Under the pieces are notes generated by a model. That model did not search any database. It was not told the origin of the DNA and saw nothing but the letters and a program-made list of their open reading frames with translations. The translations under genes and the position numbers were made by a program. Below are positions 1 through 7,989 of a stretch of DNA of 64,000 nucleotides, piece by piece. Source of the stretch: Pseudomonadota bacterium (GTDB taxonomy: Bacteria > Pseudomonadota > Gammaproteobacteria > Xanthomonadales > Wenzhouxiangellaceae); NCBI GenBank assembly GCA_013285445.1, contig CP053448.1, positions 3,430,818-3,494,817 on the forward strand, read 5' to 3'. Each line of letters opens with the position of its first letter. Position 1 is the stretch's first letter.

Positions 1-637
<637 letters not shown>

Positions 638-771
638 AAAGCAATAAAGCTTTCGAACTTGCGAGACGATCCCGCCCTGGAATTAAACGTTAAAACGTAA
701 TTCTTAGGACAGGTCGCTCTCAAATGGCATCACAACCAATCGAGGGCGCCCACACAAATTACCTGCATCAT

Positions 772-783
772 TTGTTAAGGAAC
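772..783 (-). promoter_or_regulatory. rrn boxA antitermination site
   Basis: On the minus strand GTTCCTTAACAA lies about 135 nt upstream of the 16S start and resembles the boxA consensus (TGCTCTTTAACA). It is followed by a GTGTGGGCG stretch (boxC-like). In gammaproteobacteria this leader element recruits the Nus antitermination complex. Call made by motif and position only. Confidence 0.7.
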
Positions 784-821
784 GATCACAAACTGGCCGC
801 ATTTCGCTGACCAGGCCGGCC

Positions 822-849
822 ATTATAAACCGATTTCCGTGTCGGTCAA
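822..849 (-). promoter_or_regulatory. rrn promoter P2 (downstream of the pair)
   Basis: The minus strand has -35 TTGACC (844-849) and -10 TATAAT (822-827), separated by 16 bp. This is a near-consensus sigma-70 promoter placed about 180 nt upstream of 16S, as expected for the second promoter of a ribosomal RNA operon. Confidence 0.85.
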
Positions 850-907
850 TACCTTGCGCTGAATTTCTTCGCAAGCGACACCCGCCTCGACACCAGGCGA
901 GCCGCGC

Positions 908-935
908 ATTATAGAGCTTCGCTGACGGGCGTCAA
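908..935 (-). promoter_or_regulatory. rrn promoter P1 (upstream of the pair)
   Basis: The minus strand has -35 TTGACG (930-935) and a perfect -10 TATAAT (908-913) with a 16-bp spacer, followed by GCGC. It is 86 bp upstream of P2, giving the tandem arrangement usual for rRNA operons. A T/A-rich tract around 949-958 just upstream of the -35 could act as an UP element. I see nothing coding between 936 and the argH stop at 1134. Confidence 0.85.
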
Positions 936-1133
936 CAGCTGCGTGCAGTTTTTTTGCAATCTATTTCGTCCAGCGCTGCAGGTCATTGATTTTGAGCGGT
1001 TTGTTTATCCGGCCTCCGGGTTCGGGTGCGCTGCGCAGTTCGGGGCGGCTTCGCCGCGATGAAACGGAGTGCGCGGCGGGTATCAAGGCCAGGCGGATGC
1101 GGGATCGTTCGGGGGAGCTCGCGGCCCGGGGAT

Positions 1134-2435
1134 TCAATCTTCGCCGATCGCCACCAGGCGATCGCGCAGGCGGTCCAGCAGCAGGTTGGCGCAGCCGCCC
1201 GGAGAGACACGGGCCTGAATACTGGCTTCGGGGTCGCGGTCAGCCAGCTCGTCGAGCCCGGCCGCGGCAACGCGGTAGGCTTCGCGGAAAGGCCGGCCCT
1301 GCCCGACCAGTTCGTTGGCGCGGTCGGTGGCGTACAGGGCCGGTGCGATGGCCTCGCGCATGCGCGTTTTGTTCCAGGTAAGCGACTCGAGCAGGCCCGG
1401 CACCAGCTCGAGTCCGGCCAGGCCGCGCTGGAAGGCGCGAATCAGCGGCGGCTTGGTGTCCTGGAGGTCGCGCTGGTAGCCCGAAGGCAACGACAGGACG
1501 CTTTCGAGTTCGCTACGCGCCCCGACAATGGTGGCGTGAAGGGACCGAAGCAGCTCAACCGTGTCGGGGTTGTGCTTGTTGGGCATGATCGACGAACCGG
1601 TGCAGTAGGCGCTGCCAATCTGTACGAAACCGAACTCATCGCTGGCATACAGGCTCAGGTCCCAGGCCAGCCGCCTCAGGTCGGCGGTCGCTGCCGAAAG
1701 CGCGTCAACGGCGCGCAGCTCGACCTTGCCGCGGGCGTTCTGGGCGTACTGCGGATTGACCACAAGACGGCGAAAGCCCAGGTCTTCGGCAACACCGTCA
1801 CGATCCAGCGCCAGATTGACGCCGAATCCGGAGGCCGTGCCCAGCGGGCTGGCATCGAGCCAGCCAACTACCAGACCGGCCAGTTCAGCGTTGTCGATGA
1901 AAGCCTCGGCATGTCCGGCCCACCATAGCCCGAGCGATGAGGGCATGGCTTGCTGCAGGTGCGTGTGCCCCGGCACAGGCACCATCGCCTCATCGTCGGC
2001 CCGCTCAAGGGCAACCCGCGCAATCGCCCGGCAGATTCGACCCAGGCCATCGAGCCGGTCGCGCAGATAAAGCCGGATTGCCACCGCCACCTGGTCGTTG
2101 CGGCTACGCCCGGCATGAACGCGTCCGCCGATTTCACCCAGCCGGTCAGTGAGCCACGACTCGATGGCCGAATGACCGTCCTCGTAGCGTTCGTCGAGGA
2201 CGAATTGACCTCCGGCAAAGGCTTCTTGCAGATCCTCCAGGGCAGCGATCATCGCCCCGGCCTGATCGTCGTCGAGGACGCCAATGCGCGCCAGCCCCCG
2301 GGCATGTGCCTGGCTGGCGCGAATATCGAAGGGCAGGAGTTCGCGGTCCAGGATCACGTCGTCACCGGCGAGGAAGCGCATCACCCGCTCGTCGACCTCC
2401 ATGGTCGAATCCTTTTTCCAGATGTATTCAGCCAT
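1134..2435 (-). CDS. argH: Argininosuccinate lyase
   Basis: This 433-aa protein is the last enzyme of arginine synthesis; it splits argininosuccinate into arginine and fumarate in the cytoplasm. It shows the fumarase/aspartase superfamily layout: HAGRSRNDQ at about 107-115, HTHLQ at about 157 and the signature GSSIMPNKHNP at about 280-290, whose Ser is the catalytic base in the family. Length is slightly below the usual 450-460. An AGGGAG ribosome site lies 6 bp before the ATG. It is the last gene of the minus-strand arginine locus and is separated from argC by 246 bp that hold two large hairpins. Confidence 0.95.
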   Translation of the reverse strand: MAEYIWKKDSTMEVDERVMRFLAGDDVILDRELLPFDIRASQAHARGLARIGVLDDDQAGAMIAALEDLQEAFAGGQFVLDERYEDGHSAIESWLTDRLGEIGGRVHAGRSRNDQVAVAIRLYLRDRLDGLGRICRAIARVALERADDEAMVPVPGHTHLQQAMPSSLGLWWAGHAEAFIDNAELAGLVVGWLDASPLGTASGFGVNLALDRDGVAEDLGFRRLVVNPQYAQNARGKVELRAVDALSAATADLRRLAWDLSLYASDEFGFVQIGSAYCTGSSIMPNKHNPDTVELLRSLHATIVGARSELESVLSLPSGYQRDLQDTKPPLIRAFQRGLAGLELVPGLLESLTWNKTRMREAIAPALYATDRANELVGQGRPFREAYRVAAAGLDELADRDPEASIQARVSPGGCANLLLDRLRDRLVAIGED

Positions 2436-2458
2436 TGGCGACTCCCTGGTTGCGTGAC

Positions 2459-2538
2459 GGCCGGACGCGCGCGGGATCGTTCGCTGAGGGCCTCGCCACG
2501 CGTCGAACCGAAGCGAACGATGCCGTGCGCGTCCGGCC
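2459..2538. repeat. REP-like hairpin A of a head-to-head pair
   Basis: Two 27-nt arms (2459-2485 and 2512-2538) pair with two mismatches around a 26-nt loop. The loop begins GAGGGCCTCGCCACGC when read on the plus strand. The closing base pairs are TCGCT/AGCGA. The loop is homologous to the loop of hairpin B read in the opposite direction, so the two form an inverted pair (BIME-like) between argC and argH. Confidence 0.8.
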
Positions 2539-2585
2539 CGCGGACTTGCCCCGACCGGTTCGGCGTGCGCCCCGGCCAGAGGTCA

Positions 2586-2663
2586 GCCGGGCGGGGTGGG
2601 GTGACTTTGCTTCAGTTCGATGCGTGGCGCGGCCTTCAGCAAAGTCACCCCACCCCGCCCGGC
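2586..2663. repeat. REP-like hairpin B of a head-to-head pair
   Basis: Two 26-nt arms (2586-2611 and 2638-2663) are perfectly complementary around a 26-nt loop. Read on the minus strand the loop begins GAAGGCCGCGCCACGC and matches the loop of hairpin A at 22 of 26 positions, while the stems differ but stay base-paired. Hairpin B ends 18 bp before the argC stop codon, so on the argC-argH transcript both hairpins would form in the intercistronic RNA. Confidence 0.85.
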
Positions 2664-2681
2664 CTTTGTGCAGCGCCCCGT

Positions 2682-3638
2682 TCATTGGCCCTTGGAGCCC
2701 ACGCCAGCCAGCTCATCCAGCCCGAGGGCCAGGTTGATGTTCTGCAGGGCCTGGCTGGCCGCCCCCTTTAGCAGGTTATCGAGCACCACCACAAAACTGG
2801 CCCGCATGGCGTCGCGCTCGTCGACGGTGAAGCCGCCGATGGCCAGACGCGGCGTGCCGGCAACGTCGCGGATCTCCGGGATTTCCCCACCGACACCGAT
2901 CAACGGCTCGTCCATGTACCGATCGGTGAACACGGCGAGCAGTTCGGCGGCGGTCAGTGGCTCGGTCAGCAGCAGCGACAGGGTCAGCGAGATACCGCGA
3001 AAAAACGGAGCCACATGAGGGTGGAAGCGAACCGGGCGTGCCAGGTGGGCTGACACTTCACGCTCGTGCACGTGCCCGGTCAGCGCGTAGGGAATCAGAT
3101 TGTCGGCCAGCCGCTTCGGGTCGTTACGTGGAGACGGCGCCTTTCCGGCACCGCTGTATCCCGACACGCCGAAGACTTCTGCCGGCGCCGCCAGCGAGCG
3201 CCGCAGCGGCAGCAGCCCGGACAGCGCGCCGCTCGCATAGCAACCCGGATTGGCAATTCGGCGAGCGCCGGCCAGGGCAGCGCGATTCCATTCGGTCAGG
3301 CCATAGACCCAGTCCGGGTCGAATCGCCAGTCAGCACCCAGATCCAGGATGAGCGCTTCGGGATGGACCCGGCTGATGGCGTCTACCCAGGCCTGGCTTC
3401 GGCCATTGGGCAGGGCCAGCACCCACACGTCGGCGTCGACCGCCGCGACGCCGGAAGGCTCGAGCGCTTGGTAGGCCTGCCCGGCATCGGGCCACTCCGG
3501 CACGGCCCGGGCAATCGGTTCACCGGCCCGGCTGCCGCTCGAGGCCAGCGCCAGTTCCATGTCCGGATGACCGGCCAGCAGCCTGAGCAACTCCGATCCG
3601 GTATGGCCCCGCCCGCCGATCAGCGCCAATCGATGCAT
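2682..3638 (-). CDS. argC: N-acetyl-gamma-glutamyl-phosphate reductase
   Basis: This 318-aa enzyme reduces N-acetylglutamyl phosphate to the semialdehyde with NADPH, the third step of arginine synthesis. The N-terminus has a Rossmann start (ALIGGRGHTGSELLRLL). The catalytic cysteine is in NPGCYAS (C133), and the conserved histidine is probably in FHPHVAPF near residue 208. A strong AGGAAGG ribosome site precedes the ATG. It lies 63 bp after the argB/A fusion and belongs to the same minus-strand operon. Confidence 0.95.
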   Translation of the reverse strand: MHRLALIGGRGHTGSELLRLLAGHPDMELALASSGSRAGEPIARAVPEWPDAGQAYQALEPSGVAAVDADVWVLALPNGRSQAWVDAISRVHPEALILDLGADWRFDPDWVYGLTEWNRAALAGARRIANPGCYASGALSGLLPLRRSLAAPAEVFGVSGYSGAGKAPSPRNDPKRLADNLIPYALTGHVHEREVSAHLARPVRFHPHVAPFFRGISLTLSLLLTEPLTAAELLAVFTDRYMDEPLIGVGGEIPEIRDVAGTPRLAIGGFTVDERDAMRASFVVVLDNLLKGAASQALQNINLALGLDELAGVGSKGQ

Positions 3639-3701
3639 GGTTCTTTTTCCTTCCTGGTTACCGCCATGTCAGTCGCATTCTTGTCGGCCGCGCGTTGCGA
3701 A

Positions 3702-5015
3702 TCAAGCCGGCTTCCAGCCCGAGTCGCGTTTACGCGCGTCGGCCACCAGCCGACCCAGCAGATCAAAATCGTCGATGCCGACCGTATACACGATCCACTC
3801 GCCGTGTCGATGGGTGCTGCGGGCCTGCTGAAAATACCAGCCGGCAATCGGGTTGCCGGCCCGCGCGCGCCAGTAGAGCGCGGGGAATCGCTGGCGCAGC
3901 GCCTGCCACAGCGCCGCACCCAGACCTTCGCCCTGGGCTTCGGGCGTGACCACGAACTTGTCGAGATACGGCACGCCGTCAACGCCGGTGGTGACCAGGG
4001 CAGCCGCCCGGCCGCTCTCGGCCCACAGCAGGCCGATCAGTTCGCGCCGGTCGAGCCAGTCGGGCCGCAGGCTGCGCCCGAAGCTCTCCTCAAGCAGAAT
4101 CTGCAGCGGCTCAAGATGCCCGGACGAAACTGATTCAAGCCACTCGATGGCTTCACCGCGCCGGATGAGCGTGCCCGCACCGGTGTGCGTGAACAACTCA
4201 CGGGTCAGATTGTCCGCCGAGGTGATCGAAACCGAGGTCTCCGGCGGCAGGCGTTCAAGCATCTCCCTGATCTGATGCAACTTCAGGCGCATGCCCGAAT
4301 GCACCCAGTCCTGGGCCAGCAGATGATCGTAATCGGTGCGCAGGCTGATCGCAGAAATCACGCGCCCGCTGTGGTCGAGCAGGCCGCCGGTGCCGGTCAG
4401 GAAGATCACCTTGTGCGGCTCCACCGCCCAGACCAGCTCACGCGCCGCGATATCGGCATTGATGTTCATGACCTGGCCCGAAGGCGACTCACCCAGGCAG
4501 GCCACCACCGGCAGTGCTCCCGCGGCGATAGCGCTGCGCACCGGCTCAAGCTCGACGCGCCGGATTTCGCCGACCAGACCGAGACGCTCCCGGTCGGCCA
4601 GGCTGGCTTCAAACACGCCGTGCAGGATGCCGCGGGCCCGCACGCCACGCGCCTCCAGCGCATCGACCAGCGCGGCGTTGGCGCGATAGATCACCGGTCG
4701 TGCCACAGCCATGACGTCCTCGGTGGTCACGCGCAGGCCGTCGCGCTTTTCGATCGGCACACCGGCAGCTTCCATGGCCTCGTCAAGCTGCGGGCCGGCG
4801 CCGTGCAGCACGATGGGCGTGAGCCCCAGCCGGTGCAGGAAGGCGAGTGCCGCGGCCATCTCGCCAAGCTGGTCGCGCATGACCGCACCGCCGACCTTGA
4901 CCACGGCGAAGCGCGATTCCTCGATGCGCGAGAACTGCTTGAGATACTGCCGGGCCTCCCGGCTGGAACCGAGCTGGCCGAGCAGTTCGATGACGGTGCG
5001 GCGAACTTCAGCCAT
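3702..5015 (-). CDS. argB: Fused N-acetylglutamate kinase / N-acetylglutamate synthase
   Basis: The 437-aa protein joins an amino-acid kinase domain (about 1-285; VVKVGGAVM at 38-46, VLHGAGPQLD at 69-78, NINADIAARE at 184-193) to a C-terminal GNAT acetyltransferase domain (about 290-437; acetyl-CoA loop QGEGLG at 361-366). Such NAGS/K fusions are known from Xanthomonas and are related to the animal NAGS proteins. They make and phosphorylate N-acetylglutamate, so no separate argA is needed. I chose the ATG at 5015 because it overlaps the argE stop by 8 bp and the upstream 21 codons lie inside argE. Confidence 0.93.
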   Translation of the reverse strand: MAEVRRTVIELLGQLGSSREARQYLKQFSRIEESRFAVVKVGGAVMRDQLGEMAAALAFLHRLGLTPIVLHGAGPQLDEAMEAAGVPIEKRDGLRVTTEDVMAVARPVIYRANAALVDALEARGVRARGILHGVFEASLADRERLGLVGEIRRVELEPVRSAIAAGALPVVACLGESPSGQVMNINADIAARELVWAVEPHKVIFLTGTGGLLDHSGRVISAISLRTDYDHLLAQDWVHSGMRLKLHQIREMLERLPPETSVSITSADNLTRELFTHTGAGTLIRRGEAIEWLESVSSGHLEPLQILLEESFGRSLRPDWLDRRELIGLLWAESGRAAALVTTGVDGVPYLDKFVVTPEAQGEGLGAALWQALRQRFPALYWRARAGNPIAGWYFQQARSTHRHGEWIVYTVGIDDFDLLGRLVADARKRDSGWKPA

Positions 5016-6084
5016 ATTCGACGATTCGCTGATAGAGATCCAATGCACGCTCGAGTTGTTCAAGCGCGACCCACTCATCGGCAGTGTGCGCCTGGGCGAT
5101 ATCGCCAGGGCCTAGCACCAGCGCGGGCATGCCGGCGGCCGAAAACAGTGAGGCCTCGGTCCAGAAGTCCACGGGCTCGCCCACAGGAATACGGTGGCGC
5201 TCGCAGAACGCCTGGGCCGGTGCTTCCTCCTGGCCCGCGGCCGGCAGGGGCGGGCCGGAAAAGGGCACATGCCAGCTGGCGTGCTCCTCGGCGCCACCCA
5301 GCCCGGACAGGTGGGCCAGCAGCGCCTCGTTGGACTGCCCCGGCCCCAGGCGGGCGGAATAATGCAGGTTCGCCTCGCCGGCGATCACGTTCGACTTGGT
5401 GCCCCCGGAGGCCAGCCCGACATTGAAACAGGTTGGCCGACCGGCTTCGGCCTCGGCCCGGCAGTACGCCAGCGCGGAGACCACCCAGGCCGCCATGCGG
5501 TGGATCGCGCTGTCGACCAGCGCCCGGCCCTCGGAGGAGTGCCCGGCCAGACCGGCGAACCGGCCCTTGACCGAAAGGAAGCCACGATGCGCAAGGACTG
5601 CCCGGCACTGCGTCGGCTCGCAGACGACCACCTGCGCGAAACAGCGGTGCGACGGGTCATCCAGAAAATGGCGCACGCAGCAGCCACCGGCGCCTTCCTC
5701 GTCCGAGGACAACAGAATGCCCATGGGCCGCGTCGTCGACTCGGCGATCCTCAGCAGCGCCGCGGCCGCGCCCTTGATATCGCACGCGCCACGGCCGTAA
5801 GCCTTGCCGTCCTCAACCGTCAATGCCAGGGGCGGCTTCGTCCAGCCCTCGCCGACCGGCACGGTATCGAGGTGGCAATTGAACAGCACCCCGGCCTCGC
5901 CACGTCGGGCGAAGAGGTTGATGTGGCCATCGCCGTAGTCAGCCATCTCCACTTCGAATCCGGCAGCCGACAGCACCTCACGGGCGTGCACGAACATGCC
6001 CGCCTCGGGTGTAATGTCCCGCGGCGGATTCTGGCTGTCGCACTCGACCAGCCGGGCCAGATGCTCTAGTAGTCGCTGGGGCAT
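5008..6084 (-). CDS. argE: M20-family deacetylase, probable N-acetylcitrulline deacetylase
   Basis: The 358-aa protein is a M20 metallopeptidase-fold deacetylase. Likely metal ligands are H71 (NCHLDTVPVG), D102 (GACDIKG), E130 (SSDEEG, with E129 as likely general base) and E156 (CEPTQ). In Xanthomonas, where carbamoylation happens on N-acetylornithine, the ArgE homologue removes the acetyl group from N-acetylcitrulline. The same substrate is inferred here from the argF' gene in the locus. The stop overlaps the argB start by 8 bp, which suggests translational coupling. Confidence 0.9.
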   Translation of the reverse strand: MPQRLLEHLARLVECDSQNPPRDITPEAGMFVHAREVLSAAGFEVEMADYGDGHINLFARRGEAGVLFNCHLDTVPVGEGWTKPPLALTVEDGKAYGRGACDIKGAAAALLRIAESTTRPMGILLSSDEEGAGGCCVRHFLDDPSHRCFAQVVVCEPTQCRAVLAHRGFLSVKGRFAGLAGHSSEGRALVDSAIHRMAAWVVSALAYCRAEAEAGRPTCFNVGLASGGTKSNVIAGEANLHYSARLGPGQSNEALLAHLSGLGGAEEHASWHVPFSGPPLPAAGQEEAPAQAFCERHRIPVGEPVDFWTEASLFSAAGMPALVLGPGDIAQAHTADEWVALEQLERALDLYQRIVEYG

Positions 6085-6101
6085 TAGCTTTCAAACCTGT
6101 C

Positions 6102-6280
6102 AAACGCCAAGACGCAAGCAATGGCAACAATAATAGAGTCGGGAACCATGGAAGACACGGAATCCACGGACAGAAAGAACCGGTTCAGAACATTCGCCAC
6201 TAATCATCCTCTTTACCTTCCATGCATTTCGCGCTTTCCGTGGTTCGATCGTTTCTTTGCGTCTTTGCGTCTTTGCGTTT
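6102..6280. repeat. Intergenic inverted-repeat element abutting the argG stop
   Basis: The gap between argG and argE is bounded by AAACGCCAAGACGC (6102-6115) and its near-exact inverse GCGTCTTTGCGTTT (6267-6280), 13 of 14 matching. The right arm continues as a triple TTTGCGTC run. Inside is a second partly palindromic block built on CCATGGAAGACACGGAATCC and TTTCCGTGGTTC. The base composition is clearly lower in GC than the genes on either side. The right end touches the argG stop codon exactly. It looks like a dispersed repeat and not a gene. Confidence 0.65.
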
Positions 6281-7474
6281 TCAGGATCTTCGGATCCGGG
6301 CCGCCAGGGTGGACGACTGGCCGATGAGCTTGACGAAACCTTCAGCCTCTTCCGGCGTCCACCCGGCCGACTGGGCATAGACGGCACCGGGGTCCTTGAG
6401 CAGGTAACGTGAGCCGACCGCCACGGCCTGGACGCTGCCGCCGTCGGTGGCCAGGCGCACGACGCCGGTCACGTACTCGTTGGCCGATGCCAGGTAGGCC
6501 TCGAGATCGCGCTTGTGTGGCTCGAAGAAGAAACCGGTGTAGACCAGTTCGGCCCAGCGCTGGGCAATGCTGGCATGAAACTGGTTCTGCAGTCGGGTGT
6601 TGACTGCCTCCCTGAGCGCGCGCTGTGCAACCATCAGACCATCGATGCCGGGGCACTCGAAAACGATGCGGCCTTTCAGTCCGATGGAGACATCCCCGGT
6701 ATAGATGTGCCGTCCGATCCCGTAGGCGCCCAGGCGGCGGTTGAGCTCGGCCAGCAGTTCGGGCCCGTCCATCTTCTGATCGTCCAGGCTCACCGCTCGA
6801 CCCGCCTGGAAACCGAGGGTCAGTTCACCCCTGCCCTCCGGCCACTCGTTTCGTGGACGGCACCAGACCCGGGTATCCTCGCCCGGCACACCGAACGCGT
6901 CGATCTCCTGTCCCGAGAGCGTTACGCCGAGCAGGTTCTCGTTGATCGAATAGCGGCTGGCCGATTCCGGCACCTCGACGCCAGCCTGTTTCATCAGTTC
7001 CAGCTCGTGGGCGCGGACGTTGCTGGTCTCACGCTGCAGATCGCGGATTGGCGCGTGGATGACGTACTCGCCAAGCGAGCGCACCGACTGATCGAATCGG
7101 AGCTGGTCGTTGCCCATGCCCGTGCAGCCGTGGGCAAAGTGCGTCGTGCCCAGCTCATCGGCCAGCTTCAGGCACTGCTCGACAATGACATAGCGGTCGG
7201 AACACAGCATCGGGTATTGCCCGAGCATGCGCGCATCCGCCCACAATAGCGGTACCACGAACCGGTCCCAGAGCTGTCGCGATGCGTCGAGCTCATGGTG
7301 CTCGGCCGCGCCCAGGGCGCGGGCCCGCTCGCCGATCCAGGCCTTCTGATCGGCATCGATGCCACCGGTGTCGACAAAAGCGGTATGCACTTCGAAGCCC
7401 TGCTCGATCAGGGCCAGCACGCAATAGCTGGTATCCAGCCCGCCGGAGAAGGCGAGTACGACCCGTTGACTCAT
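6281..7474 (-). CDS. argG: Argininosuccinate synthase
   Basis: The 397-aa enzyme joins citrulline and aspartate with ATP. The N-terminal PP-loop SGGLDTS (residues 10-16) binds ATP pyrophosphate, and the CTGMGNDQLRFD stretch further in belongs to the substrate-binding part. I chose the ATG at 7474 (MSQRVVLAFSGG): this gives the family N-terminus and a weak GGGA ribosome site, while 45 upstream in-frame codons run back through the terminator hairpin at 7508-7540. It is the first gene after the predicted attenuator and would be the main target of that control. Confidence 0.94.
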   Translation of the reverse strand: MSQRVVLAFSGGLDTSYCVLALIEQGFEVHTAFVDTGGIDADQKAWIGERARALGAAEHHELDASRQLWDRFVVPLLWADARMLGQYPMLCSDRYVIVEQCLKLADELGTTHFAHGCTGMGNDQLRFDQSVRSLGEYVIHAPIRDLQRETSNVRAHELELMKQAGVEVPESASRYSINENLLGVTLSGQEIDAFGVPGEDTRVWCRPRNEWPEGRGELTLGFQAGRAVSLDDQKMDGPELLAELNRRLGAYGIGRHIYTGDVSIGLKGRIVFECPGIDGLMVAQRALREAVNTRLQNQFHASIAQRWAELVYTGFFFEPHKRDLEAYLASANEYVTGVVRLATDGGSVQAVAVGSRYLLKDPGAVYAQSAGWTPEEAEGFVKLIGQSSTLAARIRRS

Positions 7475-7507
7475 AATCTGACTGTCCCGTTCATTCAATC
7501 GCTGATT

Positions 7508-7540
7508 CCAAAACAAAAAACCCGGCTTCTCGGGCCGGGT
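7508..7540 (-). terminator. Rho-independent terminator in the argG leader (attenuator arm)
   Basis: The minus-strand RNA folds AAACCCGGC / GCCGGGTTT with a CCGAGAA loop, followed by TTTTTTGTTTT, a textbook intrinsic terminator. It lies 33 bp before the argG ATG and 37 bp after the stop of an Arg-rich frame. Its 5' arm ACCCGGCCCGA can instead pair with TCGGGCCGGGGT at 7587-7598 inside that frame, which would prevent termination. Confidence 0.85.
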
Positions 7541-7577
7541 TTCGCGTGCATTCCTGTCTGGATGAAGCTCGAATCGA

Positions 7578-7682
7578 CTAGTGCACACCCCGGCCCGAAT
7601 AGCGGACACGACGAGGGCGTCGCGGCAGGCGGCCGGGACGCGGGCTATCGATGCCGGCGTGTGCGATGGCTTCGATCATCAT
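7578..7682 (-). CDS. Putative Arg-rich leader peptide of an argG attenuator
   Basis: A frame of 34 codons (ATG at 7682 or 7679; an in-frame extension reaches 7766) ends 37 bp before the terminator. Its last 20 residues hold eight arginines (PRPGRLPRRPRRVR, then YSGRGVH). The RNA offers three mutually exclusive pairings: CCCGGCC (7631-7637) with GGCCGGG in 7587-7598; that segment with the terminator 5' arm (7530-7540); and the terminator itself. A ribosome stalled at the Arg codons would cover the first segment and favour the antiterminator, while one that reaches the stop would mask the second segment and let the terminator form. This is inferred from sequence; the ribosome binding site is weak. 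Confidence 0.6.
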   Translation of the reverse strand: MMIEAIAHAGIDSPRPGRLPRRPRRVRYSGRGVH

Positions 7683-7722
7683 GGGTGACAAGTTGCCACA
7701 GGTTGCCGGACAAAACAAGTAG

Positions 7723-7761
7723 GTCGGGGTTACATCCCCGACGGACGACATCTCGGATGTC
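7723..7761. repeat. Two small tandem hairpins upstream of the Arg-rich frame
   Basis: GTCGGGG-TTACAT-CCCCGAC (7723-7742) and GACATC-TCG-GATGTC (7747-7761) form two adjacent perfect hairpins. The phrase GTAGGTCGGGGTTACATCCC is the sort of short intergenic repeat seen in many proteobacteria. They would lie in the 5' leader of the arg transcript. No function can be assigned. The remainder of 7762-7989 holds no gene I can support. Confidence 0.5.
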
Positions 7762-7989
7762 ATCACTCGTATCTGATGCGTGGGCCTAATCTGATCGGGC
7801 CGCCGGTGTTCTCGGGGCGCCTAACGCGTTGGGGCCTGGGGCTGGTTGGCACCACCGGTCACTTAGGTGGCCTCGACAAATCAAAGGCGTTTCGCCCGTT
7901 TCAGTTCGCTACACTGCCCCGACCTACGTTGCGTCGGCACGCCGCCAGGCTCCGCAGGTGCCGGAACGAAGGACGGAGCGCACTTGCGT

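Noticed and set aside
938..1133. A gene or tRNA between argH and the rrn promoters
   Set aside because: No cloverleaf and no supported frame; the frames here are GC-bias artefacts running into argH.
4185..5426. 413-aa plus-strand frame across argB and argE
   Set aside because: It is a shadow of the two arginine genes, which have full motif sets.
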